From NCBI RefSeq assembly GCF_001273755.1, contig NZ_LGYA01000001.1, positions 3,459,540 through 3,523,539 on the forward strand: a stretch of DNA of 64,000 bases, written 5' to 3'. Positions 60,412 through 64,000 of the stretch are shown one piece after another. Below the pieces are notes generated by a model. The model had not been told where the DNA came from. It did no database searches and worked only from the letters and a program-made list of their open reading frames with translations. A program made the position numbers and the translations under genes. Numbering within the stretch: the stretch's first letter is position 1; the number at the start of each line of letters is the position of its first letter. The DNA comes from Peribacillus butanolivorans (lineage in GTDB: Bacteria > Bacillota > Bacilli > Bacillales > DSM-1321).

Positions 60412-60603
60412 ATGGGATATAACTATGGACCATACGGGTATAACTATGGTTACCCGCTGGGTCCAGCACCTTGTTATGGAGGAGGGTGTTACGGGTTTGG
60501 GTATGGCCTATTTATTGTCCTCTTGATTTTATTGCTCATATTCGGCTTTTGGTGGCTGCCGGGATGTGGGTTTGGAGACGGCGGATTCGGTCCTTGCTGC
60601 TGA
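60412..60603 (+). CDS. Gly/Tyr-rich single-helix protein, YjcZ-like
   Basis: A 63-residue protein: N-terminus rich in Gly, Tyr and Pro (MGYNYGPYGYNYGYPLGP), two Cys, one membrane helix (LFIVLLILLLIFGFWW, about 33-48), and a Gly/Cys-rich end. Composition resembles the YjcZ/YhfA-like sporulation proteins. GGGAGAGGGGG lies before the ATG. Spore-coat location is inferred. Divergent from sigK. Confidence 0.6.
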   Translation: MGYNYGPYGYNYGYPLGPAPCYGGGCYGFGYGLFIVLLILLLIFGFWWLPGCGFGDGGFGPCC

Positions 60604-60615
60604 TAAAAGCATATA

Positions 60616-60643
60616 AAAAACTCGGCTGAAATGCCGAGTTTTC
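60616..60643. terminator. Terminator between the YjcZ-like gene and the 34-codon gene
   Basis: AACTCGGC-TGAAAT-GCCGAGTT; T4 on the plus strand and T6 on the minus strand. Confidence 0.85.
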
Positions 60644-60655
60644 TACTTTACATTA

Positions 60656-60760
60656 TTAATTCAAACTGTGAAGCGGCTGATCGGCATCGACGGAAACATT
60701 TACAGCGATTACAGTTCCGATGACAGTAGTAAAAATAAGGATCATTACCATTGAGAACAT
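60656..60760 (-). CDS. 34-residue single-helix protein, unrecognised
   Basis: A 34-codon frame starting MFSMVMILIFTTVIGTVIAV, one membrane helix, then a short polar tail. GGGGAGTG lies at proper distance from ATG and a terminator follows 12 nt after the stop. It is probably a real small membrane protein; function unknown. Confidence 0.55.
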   Translation of the reverse strand: MFSMVMILIFTTVIGTVIAVNVSVDADQPLHSLN

Positions 60761-60883
60761 CAAGAATCACTCCCCATATCTAACTTATCTTCAATTTATC
60801 ATGTTTCCGCTGCTCTTAACCGTTGCTTATTTGAACAATATACATACAAACCATGGCAATACTGTGAAAGGTAAACAAATCCA

Positions 60884-60949
60884 TTAGCCGGTATCCTTCT
60901 CATTCCAATAACAATACTTATCTCCTTTTAAATAAACCCATTTAATCAT
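60884..60949 (-). CDS. Candidate 21-residue ORF
   Basis: A 21-codon frame, MIKWVYLKGDKYCYWNEKDT and one Gly, with GGTGGAGG before the ATG. The strong binding site is the main support. It is 60 nt after yrzI on the same strand. No homologue recognised. Confidence 0.4.
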   Translation of the reverse strand: MIKWVYLKGDKYCYWNEKDTG

Positions 60950-61008
60950 ATTTACCTCCACCTTTCCTAAAATTTATAAATCCTAACGGATAACCATACA
61001 TATCAGTC

Positions 61009-61149
61009 TTAGAAAAAAGGACGATGCTTCATTGCATTGTTTAAGTGCTCTTCACGAAGCTTGTGAATTCTCTCCTGTTGCAAACATTCTTCAGCAGTCA
61101 TTTTTTTCATTTTAATTGTGATTGTAAAAAATAGCATATTCAGTGTCAT
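61009..61149 (-). CDS. yrzI: YrzI family small protein
   Basis: A 46-residue protein, MTLNMLFFTITIKMKKMTAE then a charged helix ending HRPFF, which fits the YrzI family near yrhC-mccB in bacilli. AAAGGAGGTG is 5-8 nt before the ATG. The frame extends upstream to 61191 into a hairpin, so the inner ATG is preferred. Function unknown. Confidence 0.75.
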   Translation of the reverse strand: MTLNMLFFTITIKMKKMTAEECLQQERIHKLREEHLNNAMKHRPFF

Positions 61150-61191
61150 AATATCACCTCCTTTAAGGGAGCGGCTTACCAAAAAAGGCAT

Positions 61192-61224
61192 AAAAAGGCC
61201 GCAGAAAGTTACTTCCTCCTGCGG
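61192..61224 (-). terminator. First of two tandem hairpins before yrzI
   Basis: CCGCAG/CTGCGG stem; minus strand continues GGCCTTTTTA. It starts with TAAAAAGGCCGCAG, as does the second copy 50 nt away. Confidence 0.7.
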
Positions 61225-61241
61225 GATTTTTAAGAGAATAT

Positions 61242-61277
61242 AAAAAGGCCGCAGGTAAAAGACTTCTCCCTGCGGCC
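61242..61277 (-). terminator. Terminator of the 33-codon gene
   Basis: GGCCGCAGG pairs with CCTGCGGCC around an 18-nt... loop of AT-rich bases; minus strand ends in TTTTT. A strong intrinsic terminator 36 nt after the 33-codon frame. Confidence 0.85.
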
Positions 61278-61312
61278 GCTATGTTTGAATGATTAATAAA
61301 GCCAAAATTGCT

Positions 61313-61414
61313 TTAGAAATATTCCGCTTGGCACAGGTCGAATAGTATGTGATTGTTCTTTGAAACAGACAAGCCAATCTGATTAGTGATGGATCCTTGT
61401 AGATACAATTTCAT
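61313..61414 (-). CDS. 33-residue protein with its own transcription unit
   Basis: A 33-codon frame beginning MKLYLQGSITNQIGLSVSKN and ending LCQAEYF. It has AAAGGAGG 8-10 nt before ATG, a consensus SigA promoter 41 nt upstream (61455-61483), and two terminators behind it. No signal peptide or membrane helix. I do not recognise it. It may be a small protein or the coding part of a regulatory RNA. Confidence 0.6.
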   Translation of the reverse strand: MKLYLQGSITNQIGLSVSKNNHILFDLCQAEYF

Positions 61415-61454
61415 TTTCCTCGACCTCCTTTGGAATATTTTTTATTACCTGGTA

Positions 61455-61483
61455 AGTATATCCACAAATGGCATTTTTGTAAA
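61455..61483 (-). promoter_or_regulatory. SigA promoter of the 33-codon gene
   Basis: Minus strand: TTTACA (61478-61483), 17-nt spacer, TATACT (61455-61460). Confidence 0.75.
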
Positions 61484-61563
61484 CGGCTTTTGCCTATTTT
61501 TTCGAAAGTTCTTTCTTTTTTCCTATTTTCATTAGAAATTCACAGCTTAGGGAGGAAAATAGT

Positions 61564-61602
61564 ATGAAAAAGCAGCCCTATCCTGTTATTGATTTTCTCT
61601 AG
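61564..61602 (+). other. Candidate 12-codon ORF
   Basis: MKKQPYPVIDFL then TAG, with GGGAGG 8 nt before the ATG. It precedes the yrhC terminator, which could also stop this strand. Only the binding site supports it. Confidence 0.25.
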
Positions 61603-61614
61603 ATGTTTGAAAAA

Positions 61615-61659
61615 CAAAAAAGCCTGATTCTCCGTCAACATCTACGAAGAATCAGGCTT
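61615..61659 (-). terminator. Terminator of the mccA-mccB-yrhC operon
   Basis: AAGCCTGATTCT pairs with AGAATCAGGCTT; the minus strand ends in T6. Confidence 0.88.
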
Positions 61660-61663
61660 GCTT

Positions 61664-61930
61664 TTATTGTTTTAAAGAGTCATGGTCATCCATTTCTGCC
61701 AAAATCTTTTTATATTTATTAGATAATCTGAAAAATAGAATAGACATACCGAGGAACAAAATTGTGGCTCCCATATAGACATTCGTGGAAACCATCGTTT
61801 TTTCAACAGAAGGGAGTATGGTTCCTAAATAAAAGAACGAGCCCACACATAGCAAGGTAATCGCAAATTGTTTAAAATCCGTCTTTTTTGATCGTAGGAC
61901 TGCAGCCGTTTGTTTTTTACGATTTTTCAT
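61664..61930 (-). CDS. yrhC: YrhC family membrane protein
   Basis: An 88-residue protein with a basic N-terminus and two membrane helices (about 20-37 and 49-67). It follows mccB as in the B. subtilis yrrT-mtnN-mccA-mccB-yrhC operon. AAGGTGG before the ATG at 61930; the longer frame has no site. Function unknown. Confidence 0.82.
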   Translation of the reverse strand: MKNRKKQTAAVLRSKKTDFKQFAITLLCVGSFFYLGTILPSVEKTMVSTNVYMGATILFLGMSILFFRLSNKYKKILAEMDDHDSLKQ

Positions 61931-62044
61931 GCCATTTCCACCTTCTTTCAAGCTAGTAAGTAATCGATATCTCATTCTACCATATTTATTCCAAATGATA
62001 TGGTGTAAATAATGGCAGTAAGCCGAGAAGATGATACTGTCCGT

Positions 62045-64000
<1,956 letters not shown>

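Noticed and set aside
61150..61191. Longer yrzI starting at 61191
   Set aside because: The extra codons cross the hairpin and binding site; the start at 61149 has AAAGGAGGTG and the YrzI N-terminus.

Overview
The window is a contiguous, low-GC chromosomal segment from an endospore-forming member of the Bacillaceae. The evidence is gene content and order (sigA-dnaG, hrcA-grpE-dnaK-dnaJ, comEA-EB-EC, spoIIP-gpr, sigK, sda), strong AGGAGG-type ribosome binding sites, a T-box leader, CIRCE, and promoter matches for SigA, SigW and SigK. A Bacillus/Peribacillus-like genus is my best guess; the species cannot be fixed from the sequence alone. Nothing here looks like a prophage, insertion sequence, plasmid, CRISPR array, tRNA or rRNA, and base composition is even. 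Comparisons with B. subtilis below are from memory, not from a search.

Layout. 1-300: left edge with no gene, possibly an eroded dispersed repeat. 300-4.5 kb: yqfQ (VrrA-like, with a SigK-type promoter) and ispH on +, converging on yqfO, trmK and cccA. 4.7-9.1 kb: an unrecognised membrane protein, then yqxD-dnaG-sigA. 9.1-16.9 kb: ccpN-yqfL, glyQ-glyS behind a glycine T-box, and the yqzL-recO and cdd-era genes. 17-22.7 kb: the tightly overlapping yqfC-yqfD-phoH and pgpH-ybeY-dgkA series. 22.7-25.9 kb: nfeD-floA-yqfB behind a SigW promoter. 26-31 kb: rpsU-yqeY, yqeW, deoC, mtaB-rsmE-prmA. 31.8-37 kb: the heat-shock operon under CIRCE. 37-43.6 kb: hemW, lepA, yqxA, spoIIP, gpr, rpsT. 43.6-49.8 kb: holA, yqzM, the comE genes and divergent comER. 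49.8-54.9 kb: yqeG-yqeH-aroE-yqeI-nadD-yqeK-rsfS-yqeM, with yqeM broken by one in-frame TAG. 55-59.5 kb: sda with a DnaA-box cluster, psd/pssA, pepF and two small membrane proteins. 59.5-61.7 kb: an uninterrupted sigK followed by a group of very small genes. 61.7-64 kb: yrhC-mccB-mccA (reverse transsulfuration), with mccA running off the right edge.

Functionally this is a housekeeping core: replication (DnaG, HolA, Sda/DnaA), transcription (SigA, SigK, HrcA, CcpN), translation and RNA modification (GlyQS, S20, S21, LepA, Era, YqeH, RsfS, YbeY, PrmA, RsmE, TrmK, MtaB), chaperones, DNA uptake, lipid synthesis and sporulation. I did not find a clearly new multi-gene system. The best candidates for undescribed biology are small: a 33-codon gene with its own SigA promoter and two tandem terminators near 61.2-61.5 kb, an in-frame leader ORF plus a three-codon ORF overlapping the sda start, the yqfC ribosome binding site buried in a terminator-like hairpin, and a 31-codon ORF between the glycine T-box and glyQ.
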